DNA from: an uncultured Prevotellaceae bacterium
GTDB lineage: Bacteria > Bacteroidota > Bacteroidia > Bacteroidales > Bacteroidaceae
Assembly: GCA_902763615.1 (NCBI GenBank)
Contig: CACWSX010000008.1
Coordinates: forward strand, 1 to 64,000
Direction: 5' to 3'
DNA: 64,000 bases
The translations under genes were made by a program, and so were the position numbers. Every line of letters begins with the position of its first letter. The first letter of the stretch is position 1. The notes under the pieces are model-generated. The model searched no databases, was not told where the DNA came from, and saw nothing but the letters and a program-made list of their open reading frames with translations. Positions 50,001 through 58,300 of the stretch are shown here, in pieces.

Positions 50001-50474
50001 GCCTGAAGGGCTACCTGTTGACTGAGTGAGCTGTACACCAGCCACGTTTCCTGCCAAAGCACCAGTTACACTGGTGGTCTGAGCAAGAGCGATCTCCTCA
50101 GAACCCACAGCCTTGGCAGCTCCGGTAAATGCCGATTTCTTGGCTGTACCGAAGGCTACGACGATCACCTCGTCGACCACCTTGGCATCGGTCTTCATAA
50201 ACACGCGCATGCCATTCTTGGCTGTCACCGTCTGAGACTCCATGCCCAGATAGGTGATTTCCAACTGGGTCTTGCCAGCTGGCAGAGTGACGGTAAACTT
50301 ACCGTTCACGTCTGTGAGCAGACCTGTACTTGTGCCTACCACCTTGACGGCTGCACCGATAATCGGCTGTCCGTCTTCCTGTGAGAGCACAGTACCGGAA
50401 ACTTTTGTCTGTGCCAGCGCACTACCCACGCAGAGCAAGAGGCTGACCAAAAACATCGTTAGTCTTTTTTCCAT
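47097..50474 (-). CDS. susC: SusC/RagA-family TonB-dependent outer-membrane transporter
   Basis: 1125 residues. Signal peptide (GSALAQTK), CarboxypepD-like domain (about 22-95; VSGTVLSQEDGQPIIGAAVK), TonB-box region DEVIVVAFGTAKKSAFTGAA, plug with VAGVQLTQSTGSPSGSPTIR and LKDAASNALYGARGANGVVM, then the 22-strand barrel ending TISGGITLTF. It imports a large ligand captured by SusD. First gene of the locus; a minus-strand TAGTTTTG box at 50561-50568 is a likely promoter with a leader of about 85 bases. Confidence 0.96.
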   Translation of the reverse strand: MEKRLTMFLVSLLLCVGSALAQTKVSGTVLSQEDGQPIIGAAVKVVGTSTGLLTDVNGKFTVTLPAGKTQLEITYLGMESQTVTAKNGMRVFMKTDAKVVDEVIVVAFGTAKKSAFTGAAKAVGSEEIALAQTTSVTGALAGNVAGVQLTQSTGSPSGSPTIRIRGFSSLNAGKDPLIIVDGAPYSGDMTNINPNDVESMTVLKDAASNALYGARGANGVVMITTKKAKSGDAVVTFDAKYGWNSKAVQQYDIITDPAAYYEKHYDAVYNYYRDPAGKNMDANSAWQAANAGLFGEQAGGGLGYNIWSYPEGQVLIGRNGKLNPNATIGRVEGDYLITPDDWEDVGIRTGNRQEYNVSIAGSTEKSNTYISLGYLKNQGITSKSDMQRFTARLKADYQAKKWLKVGTNMSYTRFDRNSLGNNGSETSTGNIFAFTQQMAPIYPAYVRNADGSIKFDSNGIQMMDYGDGMNNGHDRPFIQDANPIQDVRLNTRNAEGNAYTGHAFADFTFYPGLVLTLNGTINLDETRGTYVYNPYYGQFDSTGGTVEKYHTRSYDYNLQQLLNYTTTIKDVHNLNVMLGHEYYDQRYYELVAQKNKMFSQENKELSGAAVDGQGASSLKARYNNEGYFGRIQYDYDTKYFFSGSLRRDASSRFHPDHRWGTFWSVGAAWLMNKEKFMQNIKWIDELKVKFSIGSQGNDNIVASDDYLNSYRYSDVFRIINSGGNVSTSFKQKGTKDITWESNTNINAGFEFQLFKKLSGSLDFFYRKTTDMLYSFSVAPSNGYSSYWDNVGDLYNTGVELELNYNILHTKNINWDVRLNVSTLKNRISKLDDDKKTNVVYGTDGKAYEGYNSGSFYITEDCSMYSWYLKDYAGVDPETGKSLWYKNVYEQHQVVVNGEPQVDKDGNPVMEDSWYGRDGRLLDSQNDDDFSRRKVVDRETTDVFADADYYVVDKTTIAPVFGGFGTSLQAYGFDFAINFTYQIGGKQFDATYQSFMTPPNSSTAGRNFHKDVYDSWTPSNPNAGIPRFQFDDLYTAASSTRFLTDASYLNIQNINLGYTFPAKWTKAALINSLRVYVSAENVFYWSKRKGFDPRQTVGLASDGNIGINATRYSPIRTISGGITLTF

Positions 50475-50560
50475 AAAATCTCTCTCTTTAGTTAATATTA
50501 AAATGTTTATTATAAATAATGTTTATGTCCATTGTGGCTGATTTATCCGCTTTTAGCTTG

Positions 50561-50568
50561 CAAAACTA
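50561..50568 (-). promoter_or_regulatory. Candidate susC promoter -7 element
   Basis: TAGTTTTG read on the minus strand, matching TAnnTTTG, 87 bases before the susC start. The intervening leader is AT-rich and contains GAGAGAGA just before the ATG. Confidence 0.5.
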
Positions 50569-50681
50569 AATATAAAATTCCTAAATGACGAATAAAATTG
50601 TAAAAAAATCACTTTTCTATGCAAAAATTAACATTTTGAAAGGGTAAAAAGGCCGGCGGAATGAGAATAATCTGGAAAAAG

Positions 50682-50713
50682 TTTGGCGGTTCAGAATATA
50701 GTTCGTACCTTTG
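50682..50713 (+). promoter_or_regulatory. Promoter of the BACON lipoprotein gene
   Basis: TTTG at 50682-50685, 20-base spacer, TACCTTTG at 50706-50713. The start codon follows five bases later, so the transcript is nearly leaderless, which also rules out the longer frame beginning at 50683. Confidence 0.75.
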
Positions 50714-50718
50714 CAGGG

Positions 50719-51417
50719 ATGAAACAATTGAGGCTGTTGATTGTCGCGAGCGTACTGATGCTGCTGGTAGGGTGCCTGCAGGATAAGGTCGGAGGTGTTA
50801 GGATTTATTCTGATCCTAGCGTTGAGTTGTATTCGATTCCGAACCAGGTCAGTATGTTCCTGTTTCATGCTAGCGGCCCGTGGACGGCTACCAGCCCTGA
50901 ACCTTGGTTGCAGGTGATGAAGGAATCGGGGCCTGGGGGGACTGACACACTGAAAGTGGTGACCACGCAGAAGAATCTCACAGGTCAGGAGCGCAAGGTG
51001 CTTGTCACGTTGGTGGCTGATGGCGAGTTGCGAACGGTTGAGGTCACACAGCGGGATGAATATGCTGAGTTCGATCAGGAGGAATTCAGCGTGCCGGCAG
51101 AAGGCGGTATGATGGAAGTGACGTTCAAGACCAATGCGGCCGACAGTCTGCAACTCTATGTCACAGGCAGTCTGGCCCAATATCTGGAGGATACCCGCAA
51201 GAAAGATTCTACGAAAAACACGCGCGCTGACGAGCGCAAAGCGTATGAGGGCAATCTGAAGTGGTTGCGCGTGCTGCCTAATACCGACACCGTTGCCCGT
51301 AAAGGCTTTTTCTATTTAGCCATCGGTGTGGGCAATAACCGCCACGTCAGTCTCGACACCCTGAATTTTTATCAGGAGGCCTTCGTGCCTGATTCTCTGT
51401 TGTCGGAGAATCCGTAA
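50719..51417 (+). CDS. BACON-domain lipoprotein
   Basis: 232 residues with lipobox LVGC. After a short region come BACON-type repeats: FHASGPWTATSPEPWLQVMK, then ERKVLVTLVADGELRTVEVT (the W-x-v and vtvtQ signature), and a second one from EFDQEEFSVPAEGGMMEVTF. BACON domains are ligand-binding or spacer modules in Bacteroidota surface proteins. Partner unknown; it is monocistronic. Its stop codon abuts the tadA stop on the other strand (TAATTA at 51415-51420). Confidence 0.78.
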   Translation: MKQLRLLIVASVLMLLVGCLQDKVGGVRIYSDPSVELYSIPNQVSMFLFHASGPWTATSPEPWLQVMKESGPGGTDTLKVVTTQKNLTGQERKVLVTLVADGELRTVEVTQRDEYAEFDQEEFSVPAEGGMMEVTFKTNAADSLQLYVTGSLAQYLEDTRKKDSTKNTRADERKAYEGNLKWLRVLPNTDTVARKGFFYLAIGVGNNRHVSLDTLNFYQEAFVPDSLLSENP

Positions 51418-51873
51418 TTATGTTCTTCGCTGTTTGAAGAAATCCTGCATCAGTTGACGGCATTCTTCTTCCAAGACGCCGCCAACGATGGTGGCTTTGG
51501 GGTGCATGGCTTGTGGCGCATAGGCGTGATAGCCCCGTTTCTCGTCGAGACAGCCGTAGACAATGCGTGGGATCTGTGCCCAGCCGATGGCACCGGCACA
51601 CATCACACAGGGTTCGACGGTGACGTAGAGGGTGCACTCCGTGAGATATTTCCCGCCTAAAAGGTTCGCGGCCGAGGTGATGGCTTGCATCTCAGCATGG
51701 GCCGTCACGTCGCAGAGGGTCTCCGTCAGGTTGTGGCTACGGGCGATGATGCGGTCTTTGCACACCACGACGGCACCGATGGGTATCTCGCCTTCTTTAT
51801 AGGCCATACGGGCCTCGTCGAGCGCCCGCTGCATGTAGAATTCGTCTTTTTTCTGTTGTTCTTGCTCAATCAT
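51418..51873 (-). CDS. tadA: tRNA-specific adenosine deaminase TadA
   Basis: 151 residues with cytidine-deaminase-fold motifs: His59-Ala-Glu61 in TAHAEMQA and the zinc Cys pair Cys89/Cys92 in PCVMCAGAIGW. It converts adenosine 34 of tRNA-Arg to inosine. The full length and GDTVVV-like VVVCKD strand fit TadA rather than guanine deaminase. Confidence 0.92.
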   Translation of the reverse strand: MIEQEQQKKDEFYMQRALDEARMAYKEGEIPIGAVVVCKDRIIARSHNLTETLCDVTAHAEMQAITSAANLLGGKYLTECTLYVTVEPCVMCAGAIGWAQIPRIVYGCLDEKRGYHAYAPQAMHPKATIVGGVLEEECRQLMQDFFKQRRT

Positions 51874-51915
51874 GCTGCAAAATTACAAAATATTTTGTAT
51901 CTTTGCAAGCGGATT

Positions 51916-52668
51916 ATGGATTTTAAGATTATTCATATCGAAGAGACCGATTCCACCAACCGCTGGCTGAGGAGCTCACAGGGGACGGTTCTGAGTGAGT
52001 TTTTACATGAGAACTCACTCAGAACCGTCCCCTGTGAGCTCTGCGTCGTGGCGGACTACCAGACGGCGGGGAAGGGCTGCGGGAGCAATTTGTGGGAGAG
52101 CGAAAGGGGTAAGAACCTGACGTTCTCGATGCTGATTCATCCGGAGAAGATACCTGCCAATGAACAGTTCCATATCACAGAAGTGGTTTCCGTTGCGCTC
52201 TGCGAGACACTGGAACCTTATATCAACAAGAAGGTAGAGATAAAATGGCCGAATGATATCTATGTGGGCGACAGGAAGATCTGTGGCATACTGATAGAAA
52301 ACCGTCTGCAGGGCTCAACCATCAAGGATGCCATCATCGGTATTGGACTGAATGTGAACCAGCGCGTGTTTCTGAGCGACGCCCCCAATCCGGTGTCATT
52401 GTATCAACTGACAGGGCAGGAGACCAATCGCGATGCCTTGCTGAATCGTTTTCTCGAAGCTTTCGAACTGGGCTCTCAAAGTAACACAACTAGTATTGAC
52501 TACAGGGAAAGGCTCTTTAGGAAAGGAAAAGAGGGGCTCTACGAGGATAAGACAGGCCGTTTTACTGCAAGGCTGACGGATGTGTTGTCCGATGGAAGAC
52601 TCCAGCTTGTGGATAGCGAGGGGCAGACACGCATTTACGCTTTTAAGGAAGTTCAATTCATTATTTAA
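51916..52668 (+). CDS. birA: Biotin--protein ligase with an embedded palindrome
   Basis: 250 residues, no DNA-binding domain. Start at 51916 after a TATCTTTG box (51898-51905). Motifs: HIEETDSTNRWLRS, VADYQTAGKGCGSNLWESER (biotinyl-AMP loop), KWPNDIYVGDRKICGILIE and IIGIGLNVNQ. It attaches biotin to carboxylase carrier proteins. Between STNRWL and ADYQTAG lies a segment encoded by a perfect 30-bp inverted repeat (51972-52041), read through in frame as about 23 extra or replaced residues (SSQGTVLSEFLHENSL and on). The rest of the enzyme is intact, so the insertion is probably tolerated in the linker after helix 1. Confidence 0.9.
   Translation: MDFKIIHIEETDSTNRWLRSSQGTVLSEFLHENSLRTVPCELCVVADYQTAGKGCGSNLWESERGKNLTFSMLIHPEKIPANEQFHITEVVSVALCETLEPYINKKVEIKWPNDIYVGDRKICGILIENRLQGSTIKDAIIGIGLNVNQRVFLSDAPNPVSLYQLTGQETNRDALLNRFLEAFELGSQSNTTSIDYRERLFRKGKEGLYEDKTGRFTARLTDVLSDGRLQLVDSEGQTRIYAFKEVQFII
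51972..52041. repeat. Perfect 30-bp inverted repeat inside birA
   Basis: Left arm 51972-52001 and right arm 52012-52041 are exact reverse complements; the loop is ten bases (TTTACATGAG). Arms begin and end with GAGCTC and contain GGGGACGGTTCTGAGTGAG. The GGGACGGTTCT core also occurs at 9025-9040. Frame is kept: 70 bases lie within the coding frame without a stop. Confidence 0.95.
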
Positions 52669-52686
52669 TAATAAAAGGTAAGAAAG

Positions 52687-53397
52687 ATGGCAAGATTTAA
52701 ACGAATTCTATTGAAGCTGTCGGGCGAGAGCCTGATGGGTAAGCAGGGACACGGCATCGACCCTGAGCGTCTGGGCGACTATGCCCGCCAGATTAAGGAA
52801 GTATCGGAGATGGGTGTCCAGATTGGCATCGTGATTGGTGGCGGTAACATTTTCCGTGGCCTGAGTGGTGCCAAGAAGGGTTTCGATCGTGTGAAGGGCG
52901 ACCAGATGGGCATGTGCGCCACGGTGATCAACTCGTTGGCTCTGAGCAGCGCCCTCGATGCTGAAGGTGTGAAGAACAAGGTACTCACGGCCATCCGTAT
53001 GGAGCCTATCGGTGAGTTCTACAGCAAATGGAAGGCTATCGAGGCAATGGAGGCCGGTTATGTGTGCATCTTCTCAGCAGGTACGGGGCAGCCTTATTTC
53101 ACCACCGATACGGGTTCAAGTCTGCGTGGCGTGGAGATTGAGGCTGATGTGATGCTGAAGGGGACGCGTGTGGACGGCGTCTATACCGCTGATCCGGAGA
53201 AGGACCCCACAGCCACGAAGTTCGAGGAGATCTCGTATCAGGAGGTGCTCAATCGCGGTCTGAAGGTGATGGACCTTTCTGCAGTCTGCATGTGTCAGGA
53301 CAACAACCTGCCTATCTACGTCTTCAATATGGACGTAGTCGGTAATCTGAAAAAGGTAATGAACGGTGAGCCTATCGGCACGCTGGTGCACCCTTAG
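52687..53397 (+). CDS. pyrH: Uridylate kinase
   Basis: 236 residues of the amino-acid-kinase fold: ILLKLSGESLMGKQGHGIDP, IGIVIGGGNIFRGLSGAKKG, GDQMGMCATVINSLALSSAL, TGQPYFTTDTGSSLRGVEIE and VDGVYTADPEKDPTATKFEE. Phosphorylates UMP to UDP. It follows birA by 18 bases. Confidence 0.97.
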   Translation: MARFKRILLKLSGESLMGKQGHGIDPERLGDYARQIKEVSEMGVQIGIVIGGGNIFRGLSGAKKGFDRVKGDQMGMCATVINSLALSSALDAEGVKNKVLTAIRMEPIGEFYSKWKAIEAMEAGYVCIFSAGTGQPYFTTDTGSSLRGVEIEADVMLKGTRVDGVYTADPEKDPTATKFEEISYQEVLNRGLKVMDLSAVCMCQDNNLPIYVFNMDVVGNLKKVMNGEPIGTLVHP

Positions 53398-53402
53398 ACC
53401 TC

Positions 53403-53801
53403 TTATACCTCTTCGAACTCGACGTATTCGCCGTCGTCGTGGCTGAAGATCTTCTTGTCTGCGTCGCGCTCGTCGATAATCGTTACACCACTGCTCGTCG
53501 TTGTTGTGCGGGTAGTGGTTTTTTCGGTCTGCTGCTCTTTCTGCTGAGTGGTTTGCTGACTTCTCTGCTGGTGCTTCTGCTGATGTGGCTGCTGGGAACC
53601 ACTGTCTGCGCTCTTGAAATAGTCATCGCCAAAAGGATTTTTCTCTTTCTGCTCCTTGCGCTTTTGGTTCAATTCCCACTGGTCTTCAGCAGCCCTGCGA
53701 AGTTGGCGAAGGCTCTTATAGCTGAAATTAATGACTATCAATATAATGATGGCCAGGGCTATCAAACCGAAAATGATGAGGCCGATGATGAATTTAATCA
53801 T
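53403..53801 (-). CDS. DUF4834-type small membrane protein
   Basis: 132 residues: an N-terminal membrane helix (FIIGLIIFGLIALAIIILIV), a basic segment, then a low-complexity tail rich in Gln, Thr, Lys and His, ending in an acidic stretch (IFSHDDGEYVEFEEV). I connect it with DUF4834 of Bacteroidales on size and layout. It precedes (is downstream of) pssA and psd on the same strand with a nine-base gap, so it may be co-transcribed with phospholipid genes. Confidence 0.65.
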   Translation of the reverse strand: MIKFIIGLIIFGLIALAIIILIVINFSYKSLRQLRRAAEDQWELNQKRKEQKEKNPFGDDYFKSADSGSQQPHQQKHQQRSQQTTQQKEQQTEKTTTRTTTTSSGVTIIDERDADKKIFSHDDGEYVEFEEV

Positions 53802-53810
53802 GATAGGTTC

Positions 53811-54521
53811 TTAGTTTGTTTTAATTTTCTTGGTAGTGATAATGGATAGGATAACATACCATGCGATGATGGCTGCAAGACCGCTTACGCCCAAAAAGAG
53901 CAGTAGTGGTATGCACGAGAGGATAAAAATGTATTTGACCTCATTCCCCTTCCAGCCCCAGGTCTTGAACTTCAGGGCGAACATGGGTATTTCGGCAATG
54001 AGCAGGTAGCAGCTGATGAAGGTGCCGAGAAGGATGAGGTAGGGGAGTTGAGCGTCGAGGGTCGAGAGTGGAGAGTCTGCTAACGCACTCCAGTTTTCCA
54101 AACCGACGATAAGCGAGCCCCAGAAAAGCGCATTGGCAGGCGTGGGGAGTCCGATGAATCCTAATGCCTGGCGTTCGTCAAGGTTGAACTTCGCCAGTCT
54201 GAGGGCTGAGAAAGCCGCCATGACGAAGGCGAGGAAGGGGACGAACAACAGATGGATGTGGAATGTGCAGAGGTAGTTGAACACGATAGCCGATGGCGCA
54301 AAACCAAAGGTGATATCGTCGGCCAGAGAGTCGAGTTCCTTTCCGATGGGGGAGGACACATGGAGCAATCGGGCAACCATGCCGTCGAAAAAGTCGAATA
54401 CCGCACCAATCACGATGAAGAGCAAAGCCATCTGTGCATCGCCCATGAAGGCGAAATAGGTGGCGATGCAGCCTGAAATCAGATTACAGCACGTAATTGT
54501 ATTAGGTATATGCTTCTTCAT
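53811..54521 (-). CDS. pssA: CDP-diacylglycerol--serine O-phosphatidyltransferase
   Basis: 236 residues, about eight membrane helices. The CDP-alcohol phosphotransferase motif DG(x)2AR(x)8G(x)3D(x)3D is seen as FFDGMVARLLHVSSPIGKEL followed by DSLADD. It makes phosphatidylserine, which psd next to it decarboxylates. Confidence 0.94.
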   Translation of the reverse strand: MKKHIPNTITCCNLISGCIATYFAFMGDAQMALLFIVIGAVFDFFDGMVARLLHVSSPIGKELDSLADDITFGFAPSAIVFNYLCTFHIHLLFVPFLAFVMAAFSALRLAKFNLDERQALGFIGLPTPANALFWGSLIVGLENWSALADSPLSTLDAQLPYLILLGTFISCYLLIAEIPMFALKFKTWGWKGNEVKYIFILSCIPLLLFLGVSGLAAIIAWYVILSIITTKKIKTN

Positions 54522-54556
54522 ATCTCCTTCTCTCCTTACTCCTTCTCTCCTTCACT
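54522..54556 (-). repeat. 15-base tandem repeat at the psd-pssA junction
   Basis: Read on the minus strand, AAGGAGAGAAGGAGT and AAGGAGAGAAGGAGA stand in tandem, preceded by GTG. They fill the space between the psd stop and the pssA start and contain four AAGGAG-like Shine-Dalgarno words. Confidence 0.75.
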
Positions 54557-55244
54557 ACTTCAACTTCGCAATGACTGTCTGGTCGCCTATGGTGGGCTGT
54601 CCCATGGTGACACAGGCCTTGGCAGTAAGCGGCAGGAAAACATCCACACGCGAGCCGAGCTTGATAAAGCCCAGGTGCTCGTCGATATAGCACTCCTCAC
54701 CTTCCTTGGCGTAAGTCACGATTCGACGGGCCAAGGCACCTGCTATCTGGCGCACCAGCACATCTTCGCCGTCGGGAGTGGTGATCATGATGTCGGCATG
54801 CTCGTTCTCCTCGCTGGCTTTGGGAAGCCAGGCCTTGTGGTAATTGCCATTTTGATGGTGAACGAACTTCACCTTACCGTCGATGGGAAACCAGTTGGCA
54901 TGTACATTCAGCGGACTCATAAAGATCGAGATCATCAGGCGCTTGTCGTGGAAATACTCGTTTTCCTCAGCCTCTTCCACCACCACGATCTTACCGTCGG
55001 CAGGTGCCACTACCAGTTTCTCCGTATCACCATTGTAATAGCGGATGGGGCAACGGTAGAAATTCAGGGCCATTAGCCAAGCTGCGCCAAAAACGATGAT
55101 AAAGATCCAAAAAGGTATCGTGCTACTGAATGAATACCAGAGCAGATAAGCGATGGCGATGATGGCCAAAGCGCTCAAAGTGAGTTCGTGAGTACCCTCA
55201 CGGTGAATCCTGATTTTCTTCAGTTTCTTGATTCGTTCTCCCAT
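54555..55244 (-). CDS. psd: Phosphatidylserine decarboxylase proenzyme
   Basis: 229 residues, the short type. One or two N-terminal membrane helices ([20 protein letters not shown]), [40 protein letters not shown] (catalytic His region) and the self-cleavage site in [15 protein letters not shown], where the Ser becomes the pyruvoyl group. Makes phosphatidylethanolamine. Minus-strand TACCTTTG box at 55277-55284. Confidence 0.94.
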   Translation of the reverse strand: MGERIKKLKKIRIHREGTHELTLSALAIIAIAYLLWYSFSSTIPFWIFIIVFGAAWLMALNFYRCPIRYYNGDTEKLVVAPADGKIVVVEEAEENEYFHDKRLMISIFMSPLNVHANWFPIDGKVKFVHHQNGNYHKAWLPKASEENEHADIMITTPDGEDVLVRQIAGALARRIVTYAKEGEECYIDEHLGFIKLGSRVDVFLPLTAKACVTMGQPTIGDQTVIAKLK

Positions 55245-55324
55245 TATATAATTAGGTGTCTTTATGAATTTGTGTGCAAAGGTACAACTTTTTAACGTAA
55301 GTTACAAATTTTTCTGCCATTTCT

Positions 55325-55356
55325 TTTGGTATTCTCAATATTTAGCCGTATCTTTG
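55325..55356 (+). promoter_or_regulatory. dnaE promoter
   Basis: TTTG at 55325-55328, 20-base spacer, TATCTTTG at 55349-55356; the start codon is 33 bases on. Confidence 0.75.
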
Positions 55357-55388
55357 CCATCTGCCAATAGGGCATTTTATTGGAATAT

Positions 55389-58300
55389 ATGGAAGATTTC
55401 ATACATCTGCACGTACATACCTATTATTCAATCCTCGATGGACAGTCGAGTATCCAACGGCTTGTAGACAAGGCTGTTAAGGACGGCATGCGAGGCATGG
55501 CCATTACCGATCATGGCGACATGTTCGGTATCAAAGAATTTCACGACATATGCATCGGGGTGAACAAAAAACGTAAGCAGGAAGGCCTCGAACCGTTCAA
55601 GCCTATCTTCGGTTGCGAAATGTATGTGGCTCGTCGTGGAGACAAGAGCCTGAAAGAGACAAAGGAAGACCTTGGCGGCTATCACCTTATTGTGCTGGCT
55701 AAGAATGCCAACGGCTATAAGAACCTCATCAAACTCGTCAGCAATTCCTGGGTCGACGGATTCTACAACCGACCACGTACAGACCGAATGGAACTTGAGA
55801 AGTATCACGAGGACCTGATAGTCTGCTCTGCCTGTATCGCTGGAGAAGTGCCTGCGAAGATCCTGAAAGGCGATATTGCAGGTGCCCGCGAGGCCATCGA
55901 GTGGCACAAGCGCCTTTGGGGCGACGACTACTATCTGGAGTTGCAGCGCCACGAGGTGACCGACCCCATGCAAAGGGCAAACCGCGAGACTTTCCCCTTG
56001 CAGCAACAGGCGAATAAGGTACTCATCGAACTGGCTAAGGAATATGGTATCAAACTCATCTGTACCAACGATGCCCATTTCGTGGATAAGGAGAATGCTG
56101 AAGCTCACGACCATCTGCTTTGTCTCTCTACGGGTAAGGATCTTGATGATCCTACGCGTATGCTTTATTCCAAACAGGAGTGGTTTAAGACGCGTCAGGA
56201 GATGAACGATATCTTCAGCGATGTGCCTGAGGCTTTGTCGAATACCCTTGAGATTCTGGATAAGGTGGAGGTATACAGCCTCGACCACGACCCCATCATG
56301 CCGTTCTTCCCCATACCTGAGGACTTCGGAACGGAGGCGGAGTGGCGGGAGAAGTTTACGGAACAGCAACTCTACGATGAGTTTACCAGTGATGAGAATG
56401 GTCAGAACCAGCTCTCTCCTGAAGACGGCGAGAAGAAAATCAAGAAACTGGGCGGCTACGACAAAATCTACCGCATCAAGTTCGAGGCCGACTATCTGGC
56501 AAAGCTCGCCTATGAAGGGGCGGATAAGCGATATGGCTCACCGCTTTCGAAAGAGGTCGAGGATCGTATACGATTCGAACTCCATATCATGAAGACGATG
56601 GGTTTCCCTGGCTACTTCCTCATCGTGCAGGACTTCATCAATTCAGCCCGTGACGAACTGGGCGTGATGGTGGGACCTGGACGTGGCTCCGCAGCGGGTA
56701 GCGTGGTGGCCTATTGCTTAGGTATCACGAAGATCGACCCGTTGAAGTACGACCTGCTGTTTGAGCGTTTCCTCAACCCCGACCGTATCTCGCTCCCTGA
56801 TATCGATACCGACTTCGACGACGACGGGCGCGGCAAGGTGCTGAAATGGGTGGAAGATAAGTACGGTCACGAGAACTGTGCCCATATCATTACCTATGCC
56901 ACGATGGCCACAAAGAACTCTATCAAGGATGTAGCCCGTGTCGAGAAGTTGCCGTTGGCTGAATCGAATGCCTTGTGTAAGGCCATTCCTGATCGTCTGC
57001 CTGAGGTTGATGGCAAGACACCGAAGATGAACCTTACCAACGCCATCAAGGCTGTGCGCGAACTCCAGGAGGCTGAGGCTTCCAGTAATCCGCAGTTAGC
57101 TAATACTATCAAATATGCCAAGATGCTCGAGGGTACGGTGAGAGGTACGGGTATTCATGCCTGTGGCTTCATTATCTGTCGCGACCCTATCAGCGACCAT
57201 GTACCGGTATCCACAGCCGACGATCCTGATTTCAAGGGCACCAAGACCAACTGTACACAGTATGATGGTCATGTCATCGAGTCGACGGGACTTATCAAGA
57301 TGGACTTCCTGGGGCTGAAGACCCTCTCGGAGTTGAAGGAGGCTTGTGCGAATATCAAACTTTCACAAGGCATCGACATCGACCTCGACAATATTCCCAT
57401 CGACGATGCCAAGACCTATGAACTCTACCAACAGGGACGTACCGTGGGCACCTTCCAGTTTGAGTCGCAGGGCATGCAGAAATATCTGCGCGAACTCAAA
57501 CCCACCGTGTTCGAGGATCTCATTGCTATGAACGCCCTCTACCGTCCGGGACCGATGAGTTATATCCCTCAGTTCATCCGTCGTAAGCATGGTGAAGAGC
57601 CGATTACCTACGATATTCCCATTATGGAGAAATATCTGAAGGATACGTATGGCATTACGGTCTATCAGGAGCAGGTGATGCTGCTGTCACGACTGTTGGC
57701 TGATTTTACCCGTGGTGAGAGCGATGCACTGCGTAAGGCCATGGGTAAGAAGAAAAAGGATATCGTTGATGCCATGAAACCCAAGTTCATCGAGGGGGGT
57801 AAGAAGAACGGTCACGATCCGAAAGTACTGGTAAAAATCTGGGCTGACTGGGAAGCCTTTGCTTCCTATGCTTTCAACAAGTCGCATGCGGCCTGCTATT
57901 CGTGGGTGGCTTATCAGACAGCTTACCTCAAGGCAAACTATCCTGCTGAGTTCATGGCTGCCATTATGAGCCGCCGTCGTGACCAGATTACGGAAATCAC
58001 AAAACTCATGGATGAGTGTAAGTCGATGGGTATCGCCACCTTAGGACCAGATGTTAACGAGTCGTACGAGAAGTTTGGTGTGAACCATCATGGCGAAATC
58101 CGTTTCGGTCTGGGCGCCATCAAGGGTATGGGCGACTCAGCGGCCCTCGCTATCATCGAAGAGCGGGAGAAAAACGGTCCCTACAAGAGCATATACGACT
58201 TCGCTCAGCGCGTCAGTTTCTCATCTGTCAACCGTAAGGCTTACGAAAGTCTCGCGCTGAGTGGGGGCTTCGACAGCTTCGGCATTCGTCGTGAGGACTA

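Noticed and set aside
55428-56369. 313-codon frame on the minus strand within dnaE
   Set aside because: Shadow of the PHP and palm domains of DNA polymerase III; no independent evidence.
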